Below the pieces are notes generated by a model that was given only the letters and a program-made list of their open reading frames with translations, ran no database searches and was not told the origin of the DNA. From Labilithrix sp. (GTDB lineage: Bacteria; Myxococcota_A; Polyangia; Polyangiales; Polyangiaceae), in assembly GCA_019637175.1 (NCBI GenBank), contig JAHBWD010000052.1:1-61696 (forward strand): DNA of 61,696 nucleotides, in the 5' to 3' direction. This document shows, one piece after another, positions 16,615-24,745 of this stretch. Numbering within the stretch: the stretch's first letter is position 1; every line of letters begins with the position of its first letter. A program made the translations under genes and the position numbers.

Positions 16615-19614
16615 TCAGACGGGGTCGCGGCGCTTGAGCAGGACGAGGAGGAACACGAGCATCACGACGGTCATGCCGTAGAGCACGGCGATGGGCAGCC
16701 ATGTCTGCTCGTACATCGTGAAGCCCCACGCGCCCTTGAGGGTGTCGGAGCCCATCTGGGCGATCGCGCATTGGAAGTGACCGCCGAAGACGAAGTCGGG
16801 CGGGTTGTTGAGCGTCGGGTTCTGGAGATCGATGTACCACGCAGGCTCTCTCGCGATCGCGGTGCGCTCGTGCGTGATCGATCCCTCGAAGCCCCAGCGC
16901 GCCGGCATGACGTACATGAGCGGCTTGAGCATCGGGTTGGTGGTCATCGGCACCATGAGGCCGCCGAGGACGACCTGCGGGATGAGCGCGATCGGCGTCA
17001 GCGCCATCGCCGCTTCGGCGGAGACGACCACGGTGGAGAGGAGCAAGCCGAGGGCGCACGCGTTCATCGAGACGGCGACCATCACGGCCAGCTCTTGGAG
17101 GAACGCGAGCGGGCCGCCGTGGAACTGGAGCGTGACGAAGACGATCCCGAGCAGCATCGAGCACTGCACGACGCAAATGATGCTCAGGATGATGTACTTC
17201 GAGAAGACGTAGTTCACGAGCGACAGGTTCACCATGCGCTCGCGGAGGTAGATCGCGCGCTCCGTCACGATCTCGCGCGCCGAGTTGCTCGTGCCGAACC
17301 AGACCGCGGACACGACGACGAAGAACATCGCCGCGGTGTGGTCGTTCGTCTCGGTCATCCGGCCGAGGAGATCGCCCGAGCCTTGTGAGCCGCGCGTCTT
17401 GGCGAGCTCCTGGAGCGCGCCGAGGCACCAGAACGGCACCGCCTTCTGCTGGCCGGCGAAGACGAACGCGAGCATGAGCCCGATGATCGGCGCCTGGGCG
17501 AACATGATGATCGCGCCGGCGCGATCCCGGATCTTGATCTTCCAGTAGCGCGACATGAGCAGCACGAGCTGCCGGAAGAGCGCGACGTCGGGTCGATGGG
17601 GAACACCGCGCGCCGCCGGCTCGGTGCCGACCGCGCGCCGCCCCGAGTACATCTGCTGGAACACCGGGTTGGCGTTCTGCATGAACTCGTTGCGCCACTG
17701 CCGCGCGGCCTCGAGGCGCGCGAGATTTCGCGGCGTGTTCGGGTCTTGCCGCTTCATGTCGTCGTGCACCGCGCGCTCGCGGATGTTCAGCATGTCGAAC
17801 ATGTCGCGCGGGTTGTCGATGTTGCGGTTCTGGAGCTGCGGCAGGTGCCGATACGGGCTGTTCGGGTTGTCGGCGATCGACGCGAAGAAGCGGTAGCTCG
17901 CCGTCCCCGTCGGGCCGAAGTAGGTGGGGATGCCGCCGTAGCCCATGATGAACGCGAGGTTGAACCTCTCGTACTCGTCCTTCGCGGGCTGGTGGATCGT
18001 CATGATGATCGTCTTGCCCGTCTTCTTCGTGAGATCGGCCAAGAGATTGATGAGCGCGGTCGTGTCGTCGGCCGCGAGGCCGCTCGTCGGCTCGTCGAGG
18101 AAGAGGATGACCGGATCGGTGACGAGCTCGAGGGCGATGTTGACGCGCTTTCGCTGTCCGCCGGAGAGCACCTTCTTCTCCGGCTTCCCGATCTGGAGGT
18201 TCTGCACCCCCTCGAGGCCGAGATCCTTGAGCGTCTGCTCGACGCGCTGGTTGATCTCTTCGTCGGAGTAGTCGTTCGGCAGGCGGAACTGCGCCGAGTA
18301 CTTCACCGCTTCGAAGACGGTGAGCTCCGGGTGAACGATGTCGTCCTGCGGGACGTAGCCGATGACGCCGCGGAGCGCGTCGTAGACGGCGTAGAGATCG
18401 TCACCGTTGATGCGAACCTGACCGCTCGTCGGCGGGAGGTAGCCGTTGAGCGTGAGGAGGAGCGTCGTCTTGCCCGCGCCCGAGGGCCCCATGAGGGCGA
18501 TCATGTCGCCCGGCAGCGCCTTGAACGACACGTGGTCGAGCAAGACCTTCATGTTGGCCTTGTTGTCGCGATCCGGGACCTCGAGGAAGAGATCCCAGGC
18601 CTCGATCTCGTAGAGCGGCTTGCCCGCCCACGAAGCCTGCTGATCTTCGACGACGACGTTGACCTGCTGGCCGGCGATCTGGATGAGCACCGGCATCGGG
18701 CCGATGTAGACCTTCTCGCCGTTGGTCACCGGAACGCGCTGGCCGCGCGCGATGCGCTGGCCGCGCACGAAGGTGCCGTTGCCGCTCCCGAGATCTTCGA
18801 GGAAGAGCTGGCCGCCCTGGTTCAAGATCTGGGCGTGGCGCGCGCTCACCTGAGGATGCGGCACCACGATCTTGTTGTCGGCCGTGCGGCCGATGGAGAT
18901 GACCCCGCCCTGGAGCTGCTCGAGGTTCAGCTCGCCGATGACGGTGCGATGCTTGGGGCGCGCGGGCGCCGCTCCGCCCGGAGGCGCTCCTCCGGCGGGC
19001 ATCGCGGGCACGCCTCCCTGGACCTGAGCGCTCGCCTGCGGCTGAGGGCTGCCGGCGCCGGACATCGCCTGCGCGAGCTGGCCGAGGAGCGAGACGGGCA
19101 CCGGGATCGGACCGAACGCGACGACGCCGTTGGGATCGAACGGCACCGGCTGATTGGCGGGGATGCGGTTGCCCCCGACGTACGTCCCGCTCGTCGAGCC
19201 CGCGTCCTGGACCATCATGCGGTCCATCATCACGGTGCAGTGGGTCGCGCTCACCGCTGCGTTGGCGATGACGAGCGAGGCGCTGCCTGCTTCGCGCCCG
19301 ATGATCAGGTGGCCTGGCGGTGCGCTCGCGCTGCCACGCGCCATGATCATGAGGACGATCGCGGGGTGCGAGAGCGGGACCGGCACCTGTCCGACGACGA
19401 ATTGCGTGCGGAAGTCGAACGGTACGGGCTGGTTGGGCGCGACCGGCGCGTTGTTCGCAAGCGACGGCCCCGCGCCGCCGTCGATGAACATCAGCTGACC
19501 GTTCTGCTTGACGATGCGCGCGTGGCGCGGCCCCACGCCCGGTCCCTGGAGGACGACGTCGTTGTCCGGCGCGCTGCCGATGGAGACTTGTTCCTTTCCA
19601 AAGCCGGGGATCAT
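16615..19614 (-). CDS. ABC transporter with three FHA domains fused to an ABCG-type half-transporter
   Basis: This 999-residue protein joins three FHA-like modules to a full ABC half-transporter. The FHA modules lie at about residues 5-80, 100-175 and 235-315; the third has the complete GR...S..H...N pattern with SGNGTFVRG, while the first is degenerate. A Gly/Pro/Ala linker (185-220) separates the second and third. The ATPase follows (about 340-565) with Walker A GPSGAGKT (376-383), signature LSGGQRKR (483-490) and Walker B ILFLDEPTSGL (503-513). The last 300 residues carry about six transmembrane helices of the ABC-2/ABCG type. It likely moves an unknown substrate under control of phosphothreonine binding. 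It is the last gene of a four-gene minus-strand operon. Confidence 0.92.
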   Translation of the reverse strand: MIPGFGKEQVSIGSAPDNDVVLQGPGVGPRHARIVKQNGQLMFIDGGAGPSLANNAPVAPNQPVPFDFRTQFVVGQVPVPLSHPAIVLMIMARGSASAPPGHLIIGREAGSASLVIANAAVSATHCTVMMDRMMVQDAGSTSGTYVGGNRIPANQPVPFDPNGVVAFGPIPVPVSLLGQLAQAMSGAGSPQPQASAQVQGGVPAMPAGGAPPGGAAPARPKHRTVIGELNLEQLQGGVISIGRTADNKIVVPHPQVSARHAQILNQGGQLFLEDLGSGNGTFVRGQRIARGQRVPVTNGEKVYIGPMPVLIQIAGQQVNVVVEDQQASWAGKPLYEIEAWDLFLEVPDRDNKANMKVLLDHVSFKALPGDMIALMGPSGAGKTTLLLTLNGYLPPTSGQVRINGDDLYAVYDALRGVIGYVPQDDIVHPELTVFEAVKYSAQFRLPNDYSDEEINQRVEQTLKDLGLEGVQNLQIGKPEKKVLSGGQRKRVNIALELVTDPVILFLDEPTSGLAADDTTALINLLADLTKKTGKTIIMTIHQPAKDEYERFNLAFIMGYGGIPTYFGPTGTASYRFFASIADNPNSPYRHLPQLQNRNIDNPRDMFDMLNIRERAVHDDMKRQDPNTPRNLARLEAARQWRNEFMQNANPVFQQMYSGRRAVGTEPAARGVPHRPDVALFRQLVLLMSRYWKIKIRDRAGAIIMFAQAPIIGLMLAFVFAGQQKAVPFWCLGALQELAKTRGSQGSGDLLGRMTETNDHTAAMFFVVVSAVWFGTSNSAREIVTERAIYLRERMVNLSLVNYVFSKYIILSIICVVQCSMLLGIVFVTLQFHGGPLAFLQELAVMVAVSMNACALGLLLSTVVVSAEAAMALTPIALIPQVVLGGLMVPMTTNPMLKPLMYVMPARWGFEGSITHERTAIAREPAWYIDLQNPTLNNPPDFVFGGHFQCAIAQMGSDTLKGAWGFTMYEQTWLPIAVLYGMTVVMLVFLLVLLKRRDPV

Positions 19615-19636
19615 CGCGCCGCCATCCTACTGCCCT

Positions 19637-21043
19637 TCAAAGGTTTCCGCCTTTCTCGCGGCACTTGGCCTCGAGCGCTTCGATGTTGTTCGCGTCCGGC
19701 CGATGGCTCTTGAGCCATCGCGCTTGAGCACACTCGCGCGGCTCTCCGTTCGGAGGCGCCGCCGCGTCGTCCTTCCACCACGGCACCTTGACGCCGCTCG
19801 GAGGCGCGAGCGGCGGCGCGGTCGTGACCTCGGGCGCCGGCGACGGGTCGTCTTCGTCGACGACGGGCGCTGCGTCCTTCGGCTCGTCGTCGACGAGCTT
19901 GACCGCGCGGTGCGACGACCGCCGCGTGAACCAGAGCCCAGCGACGAGCGCGCCGATGGCGAGGATCGCCAGCACGACGCCGAGGATCACGGGCAGCCGC
20001 GATCGCTCGCCGCGGCTCGACGGCGGGTCTCCCGAACGCGCGGGGGCCGCGGGGATGAACGCTGGACCGCTCGGCGCCGCGGGTGAGGCTGCGGCGCCGT
20101 CGGCGCCCGGAGCGGCGCGAATGGTTCCCGCACTCTGCGCCTCGATCGGCGCGGTCAGCACGGTCCCCCGCGGTCCCTCACCGGCCGGAGGAGCCGATCC
20201 TTCGCCTGGCGGGAGCGTCGCGACCGGCTCGTGGGCGGTGAGCTGCACGGTCTTGACGAGCGTCGGCGCCGAGACCGCGGCCGTGGCCGACGCCTTCATC
20301 CGCATCACGAGCGCGGTGATGTTGTCGTGTCCTCCCCGCGCGTTCGCGAGATCGACGAGCTGCCCGGCGGCTTGAGCCGCCGGGCGTGAGCCGGCGATGT
20401 CGAGGATCTCCGCGGGGCCGACGAGATCGCTCAGCCCGTCGGAGCAGAGGACGAAGACGTCGCCGGCGACGTAGGAGAGCGTCTCGGCGCGCACGTCGAC
20501 GTCGACGTCCTTCGAGATGCCGAGCGCGCGCATGATCTTGTTCGCGTCGGGGTGCTTCGCCGCCTCGTCGGCGCGGATGATGTTGCGATCGACCATCTCC
20601 TGCACCATGGAGTGGTCTTTGGTGACCTGGGTGACGGCGCCCGCGTGGATGAAGTAGATGCGGCTGTCGCCGACGTGCGCGATGTCCACGCCGCCGTCGT
20701 GCGCGATCAGCGCGACCGTGGTCGAGCCGGGACGGTATCCGCCTTCGTTCGTCGGCATCGAGAAGACGCGCTTGTTGGCCTCTTCGATGGCGACGCGCAG
20801 CGCGTCTTTCGGCGAGGTGATCGCGGGCGCAGCCTTCACGATCTCGAAGATCGTCTTCACCGCCAGCTCCGAGGCCTCCTTGCCGCCCGCGTGCCCGCCC
20901 ATGCCGTCGCACACGACGGCGAGGACGCCGAGCGCGGTCTCCGCGTGATCGGCGGCGTCTTCGTTGACCTGCTTGTCGGGATCGCGGCCTGGATCGGTCC
21001 GGAACACGATCTCGACGGCAGGACACTTCGACGGCTCGGCCAC
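19637..21043 (-). CDS. PP2C-family protein serine/threonine phosphatase with membrane anchor
   Basis: PP2C/Stp phosphatases remove phosphate from Ser/Thr using two Mn or Mg ions. The 468-residue protein carries the metal motifs: NED (27-29), DGMGGHAGG (46-54), GDSR (about 122-125), SDGLSD (about 200) and GGHDNITALV (about 237-246). A Pro/Ala-rich linker, one transmembrane helix (about 345-367) and a C-terminal tail of about 100 residues with two Cys follow. The catalytic domain is thus cytoplasmic and the tail may lie outside the membrane. It sits 22 bp upstream of the triple-FHA transporter and 12 bp after the VWA-FHA gene, and is the obvious eraser for the FHA signals of this operon. Confidence 0.93.
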   Translation of the reverse strand: MAEPSKCPAVEIVFRTDPGRDPDKQVNEDAADHAETALGVLAVVCDGMGGHAGGKEASELAVKTIFEIVKAAPAITSPKDALRVAIEEANKRVFSMPTNEGGYRPGSTTVALIAHDGGVDIAHVGDSRIYFIHAGAVTQVTKDHSMVQEMVDRNIIRADEAAKHPDANKIMRALGISKDVDVDVRAETLSYVAGDVFVLCSDGLSDLVGPAEILDIAGSRPAAQAAGQLVDLANARGGHDNITALVMRMKASATAAVSAPTLVKTVQLTAHEPVATLPPGEGSAPPAGEGPRGTVLTAPIEAQSAGTIRAAPGADGAAASPAAPSGPAFIPAAPARSGDPPSSRGERSRLPVILGVVLAILAIGALVAGLWFTRRSSHRAVKLVDDEPKDAAPVVDEDDPSPAPEVTTAPPLAPPSGVKVPWWKDDAAAPPNGEPRECAQARWLKSHRPDANNIEALEAKCREKGGNL

Positions 21044-21055
21044 GTTCGTCTCCGC

Positions 21056-23584
21056 CTATTCGAACTTCACCGAGAACTCGACCGGTCCGAAGCGGAGCGC
21101 GCCACTTCCCGCGGGAACGGGGGTGAAGACGCCGCTCGGAATGCGCGAGCCGCTCACGTAGGTGCCGTTGTTCGATCCCTCGTCGCGCACCATGAGCTGG
21201 TTGTTCTCGAACCTCATCGTCGCGTGGACGCCGCTCACGCGCGGCTCCGTCAGTGTGATCGGGCACTCTGCCGGATCGCGTCCGACGCGGACGTCGATGC
21301 CGGCGCGGATGGCGAACTGCCCGGCCGCGCCGATGATCGACGCGCCCGTCGCTCCGTAGGGGTTAGGTGGCGGCTCGAGGGCCGAGGCCATCGCGCCCGT
21401 GAGCGGAAACGCGTTGGCCGCGGCGGCTGCGTCGCCGCTCACGACGGGCGGTAGGTTGCGCGGCAGGGGCTGGCCGCACGAGAAGCAGACCGACGACTGA
21501 TCGGGCGTCGCCATCGTCAGACTGTTGCATGCGGGGCAGCGCACCTGGATGACCGGTGCGCCCCCCGCTGGGGCTAAAGGGTGGGCACCTCCTCCCGGAT
21601 CGGGAGGTGGTGCTGCCGGAGGTGGTGGATGCTGCGCGACGTACGCGGGAGCCACGGGGAGTGGCGCCGGCGCGGGCGCGACGTACGCGGGCGCGACGTT
21701 CGCCGCCGGAGGCGGCTCGGGCGCGGACGCGCCGTAGCCGCCTCCGCCTCCACCGTAGCCGCCGCCGGGCGGATAGCCGCCTCCGCCGCCGCCGTACGGG
21801 GGCGCGCCGCCGGCTCCTCCGCCGTAGCCGCCACCTCCGGCGACGACGGGCGCGGGCGGCGGCTGGTTGGAGCGCTTGCCCTTGCCGCCTCCGCCTCCGC
21901 GCAGGAGCACGATCACGAGGAGGAGGATGACGACGACGATGCCGGCCGCGCCGAGGATGATCGGCAGGTTGAACGGCTTCTTCTGCGCTTTCAGCGTGAG
22001 CACGGTCTCGGCGGTGACGCCGCTCGCGCGCTTGGCCTTGTTGTCGAAGACGACGACACGCGCGACGGTGTTCTCGCCCTGGCCTTCGAGGATCTTCTCT
22101 TCGTCGGGCACCTGGAGCGTGACGAAGGTGTCGGCGGAATCGACCGACCCGCCGCGCATGTTCTGGGCGATGAGGTGCTGCATCGCCTTCTTGGCGACCT
22201 CGGGGTCGTTGCGGTTGACGTTCTGATTGGGGTTCGTGCCCGCGGGGACGAAGTACGCCTCGGCGCGCTGCTTGTCGCCGCCCCAGCAGAAGTCGCCGTA
22301 GACGCGGAAGGTGCCGCCCGGGTAGAGCGGGTTCGCGTCGGCTTCGGCCTTCGTCTGAGCGATGTTGATGTCGAGCGGCCACGACGTCGGGTCGACGCCG
22401 ATCGGCACGTCCTTGAACGTCGCGTCCGGCGTGACCTGCGGCTGCACGTTGCGCACGATGAGCCGGAACGACTGCTCGACCGTCGGCGCGAGGCACGCGA
22501 GGCGCCATTTGACGACCCACATCTGGTTGAAGCGCGCCTTGACGAGCGACAAGATCGTCTTCGACTTCTCGACCCCCTGCCCCGCCTTGACGATGTCGAA
22601 GAAGCCGCCGATCTCCGGCGTCGAGAGGTCTTGCATGAACTGCAGATCGTTCGACGCGAGCAGATCGTTGGTGAAGCCGCGCGCGTTGGGGAAGTAGATC
22701 GAGATGACGGGCAGCGGCGTCTTCGGCGCCGCGGTGTTCTCCTCCGGGAACCGGCCCTTGAGGAAGAACTGCTTCATCACCTCGGCGTTCAGCGCGGCGC
22801 TGCTCGCGTCTTGCCGGCCTGCACCGTTCGACAAGACGACCATCGCTTGCATCATCGGGATGGTCTGGACCTGACCGCTGTTGCCGAGATCGGCGAAGGC
22901 CTTGGTGATGCCCTTGATCTGCGCGCCGAACGGGCGGCCCCCGCCGCTCGAAGGAGCCGTGCGGGAGTTGTTGGTGAGCATCGTGACCAGCGTGGCCTTC
23001 TGGGCGGCGGGGACCCAGGGCGACGCGGCAGTGTAGGTGTTGAGCCGGTCGTCGAAGATGATGAGCTTCGCGACGTCGTTCGGCCCGAGCGCACCGATGA
23101 ACTGGTTGGCGACCTCGCGGGCATCGGCGTAGCGCGGGCCCATGGCGCTCGAGGCGTCGAGCGCGATGAGCCACGCGGTGCCGACGAGCGGATCCTTCGC
23201 CGACGCCCCCCAGCTCGCCTTCGAGACGAATCTCGCCGGGTTTTCGCCCGCGTCGACGCGCACGAGGAGGCTCGTGTTGCCCTCGGGGAAGGGCAGCGCC
23301 TTGAAGAGCGCGCCCTTCTCTTCGACGGCCGCCGAGATGCAGTCGAGGAGCGCGTCGCCGCGAACGGCGCCGCAGCCTTTGGCTGTGACGACCTCGCTCA
23401 GCGGGCTGAACTGCACGAGCTCGATGACGCTCGTGAGTACGGGCTGGCCATCGGTCACGCCCGCGCGCGGATCGATTCGGAGGATGTGCGCTTCGGGAGC
23501 CGCCAACGCGTCCCGCGCACCGAAGAACGCGGCGAAGAACGCGAAATAGGCGGTGACCCAGGCGACGATAGCTCGCTTGTTCAC
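21056..23584 (-). CDS. VWA-FHA membrane protein
   Basis: The 842-residue protein starts with a signal peptide (about 1-28). A von Willebrand A-like domain follows, with DASSAMG at about residue 140 in place of the classical DxSxS plus downstream VLSNG; the MIDAS is therefore slightly altered. After a long beta-rich part it has one transmembrane helix (about 540-562), then a cytoplasmic tail with Gly/Tyr/Pro runs (about 580-680), a CPAC...CFSC zinc ribbon (about 690-715) and a C-terminal FHA domain (about 755-842, with RVGRDPAECPI, S..H and NNGTYVSG). The layout (VWA outside, FHA inside) suggests that external binding is linked to phosphothreonine reading inside. It is the second gene of the FHA operon. 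Confidence 0.88.
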   Translation of the reverse strand: MNKRAIVAWVTAYFAFFAAFFGARDALAAPEAHILRIDPRAGVTDGQPVLTSVIELVQFSPLSEVVTAKGCGAVRGDALLDCISAAVEEKGALFKALPFPEGNTSLLVRVDAGENPARFVSKASWGASAKDPLVGTAWLIALDASSAMGPRYADAREVANQFIGALGPNDVAKLIIFDDRLNTYTAASPWVPAAQKATLVTMLTNNSRTAPSSGGGRPFGAQIKGITKAFADLGNSGQVQTIPMMQAMVVLSNGAGRQDASSAALNAEVMKQFFLKGRFPEENTAAPKTPLPVISIYFPNARGFTNDLLASNDLQFMQDLSTPEIGGFFDIVKAGQGVEKSKTILSLVKARFNQMWVVKWRLACLAPTVEQSFRLIVRNVQPQVTPDATFKDVPIGVDPTSWPLDINIAQTKAEADANPLYPGGTFRVYGDFCWGGDKQRAEAYFVPAGTNPNQNVNRNDPEVAKKAMQHLIAQNMRGGSVDSADTFVTLQVPDEEKILEGQGENTVARVVVFDNKAKRASGVTAETVLTLKAQKKPFNLPIILGAAGIVVVILLLVIVLLRGGGGGKGKRSNQPPPAPVVAGGGGYGGGAGGAPPYGGGGGGYPPGGGYGGGGGGYGASAPEPPPAANVAPAYVAPAPAPLPVAPAYVAQHPPPPAAPPPDPGGGAHPLAPAGGAPVIQVRCPACNSLTMATPDQSSVCFSCGQPLPRNLPPVVSGDAAAAANAFPLTGAMASALEPPPNPYGATGASIIGAAGQFAIRAGIDVRVGRDPAECPITLTEPRVSGVHATMRFENNQLMVRDEGSNNGTYVSGSRIPSGVFTPVPAGSGALRFGPVEFSVKFE

Positions 23585-23619
23585 GCGCGGAAGCGTACTA
23601 CAGGCGGCTCGCCGCTGCT

Positions 23620-24669
23620 TCAGATCCGGCCGACGACCTTGATCACGGTCGAGAAACCGCCGAAGCGGACCTTGTCGCCGTCGCGGAGGTCGCGCTTGCC
23701 GTTGAAACCGATGTGCTCCTCGTTCACGAACGTGCCGTTGGTCGAACCGGTGTCTTCGACCTGAATCGTCCCGGCTCCCGCGTCGACGATGATCGCCGCG
23801 TGGCGCGACGAGATGGTCGCGTCGGAGAGCGGAATGTCGACCTGCTCGCCCGAGTTGGCGCGCCCGACCGTCTTGCGGCCGCCGTGGAGAGGCCAGAAGT
23901 CGCCCTGCGTGTTCGACTGGTAGGAGACCAGGAAGCCGCGCAGCGCATTCGGCGGAAGGTTGACCGGCGCGGCCGGTGCGGCTGCCGCTTCGGGCGCGGC
24001 GCCGCCGAAGCCACCCTGCTGGGGGAAGCCGCCGGGCTGTCCGCCGAACCCGCCGGGCTGCTGCGCGGGAGGCGCGCCGAAGCCACCTTGCTGCGCGGGC
24101 GGCGCAGGAGGCGCACCACCGAATCCGCCGGGCTGCTGCCCGTATCCACCGCCGCCGTATTGCCCGGCGTTCGGATCTTGGAACGGCTGCTGACCATACT
24201 GAGGCTGCGCGCCAAAGCCGCCGCCTTGCGGCGCGCCGTAGCCTCCGCCGGGATCACTTCCGTATCCCGGCGCCGGAGGCGGAGCGCCGAACCCGCCTTG
24301 CTGAGGAGGCGGAGCACCGAACCCGCCTTGCTGAGGAGGCGGAGCGCCGAAGCCACCTTGCTGCTGATAGCCCCCGCCGCCGTATTGATCGTTCGCGAAG
24401 GGCATCGCGTCGAGCGCGATGGGATGACCGTGCGGGCAGTAGCTCGCGCCGGGGGCGATGTCGTGGCCCATCTGGCAGCGAAGTGGAGCCTGCCCTCCGG
24501 GCGGCGCGCCGTAGGCTGCCGCGGGCGGAGCGCCGAAGCCGCCGGCCTGCGGAGGCGGGAAGCCACCCGGCTGAGCGCCGAACCCCGGAGGACCGCAGGG
24601 CGTCCCGCAGATGTTGCAAAACTTGTCCGACGGTTGAGGAATCGCGCCGCACTGCGGACAGGGGTTCAT
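23620..24669 (-). CDS. zinc-ribbon/FHA protein with Gln-Gly-Phe-Pro low-complexity region
   Basis: The 349-residue soluble protein opens with a CPQC...CNIC zinc ribbon (about residues 4-21). It then has a long Gly/Pro/Gln/Phe tract (about 30-240) with repeated QQGGFGAPPP units, interrupted by a CQMGHDIAPGASYCPHGHPI motif (about 69-88) that could form a second zinc site. The C-terminal FHA domain (about 260-345) shows KTVGRANSGE, SSRHAAI and GSTNGTFVN. It is likely a phosphothreonine-binding scaffold. It is the first gene of the operon, 35 bp ahead of the VWA-FHA gene; 76 bp separate its start from larC. Confidence 0.87.
   Translation of the reverse strand: MNPCPQCGAIPQPSDKFCNICGTPCGPPGFGAQPGGFPPPQAGGFGAPPAAAYGAPPGGQAPLRCQMGHDIAPGASYCPHGHPIALDAMPFANDQYGGGGYQQQGGFGAPPPQQGGFGAPPPQQGGFGAPPPAPGYGSDPGGGYGAPQGGGFGAQPQYGQQPFQDPNAGQYGGGGYGQQPGGFGGAPPAPPAQQGGFGAPPAQQPGGFGGQPGGFPQQGGFGGAAPEAAAAPAAPVNLPPNALRGFLVSYQSNTQGDFWPLHGGRKTVGRANSGEQVDIPLSDATISSRHAAIIVDAGAGTIQVEDTGSTNGTFVNEEHIGFNGKRDLRDGDKVRFGGFSTVIKVVGRI
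24271..24360 (-). repeat. 30-bp coding repeat, 3 copies (QQGGFGAPPP)
   Basis: Three adjacent 30-bp units at 24271, 24301 and 24331 differ at only a few positions. They encode ten-residue Gln/Gly/Phe/Pro repeats in the linker of the zinc-ribbon/FHA protein. Confidence 0.9.
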
Positions 24670-24745
24670 CGTCTCTCGTCTCCAGATGTGGACCGGAGCA
24701 TATCGGAGAAAGAACCAAAATGCCGAATTGAAGGGCGAGCCTGGA

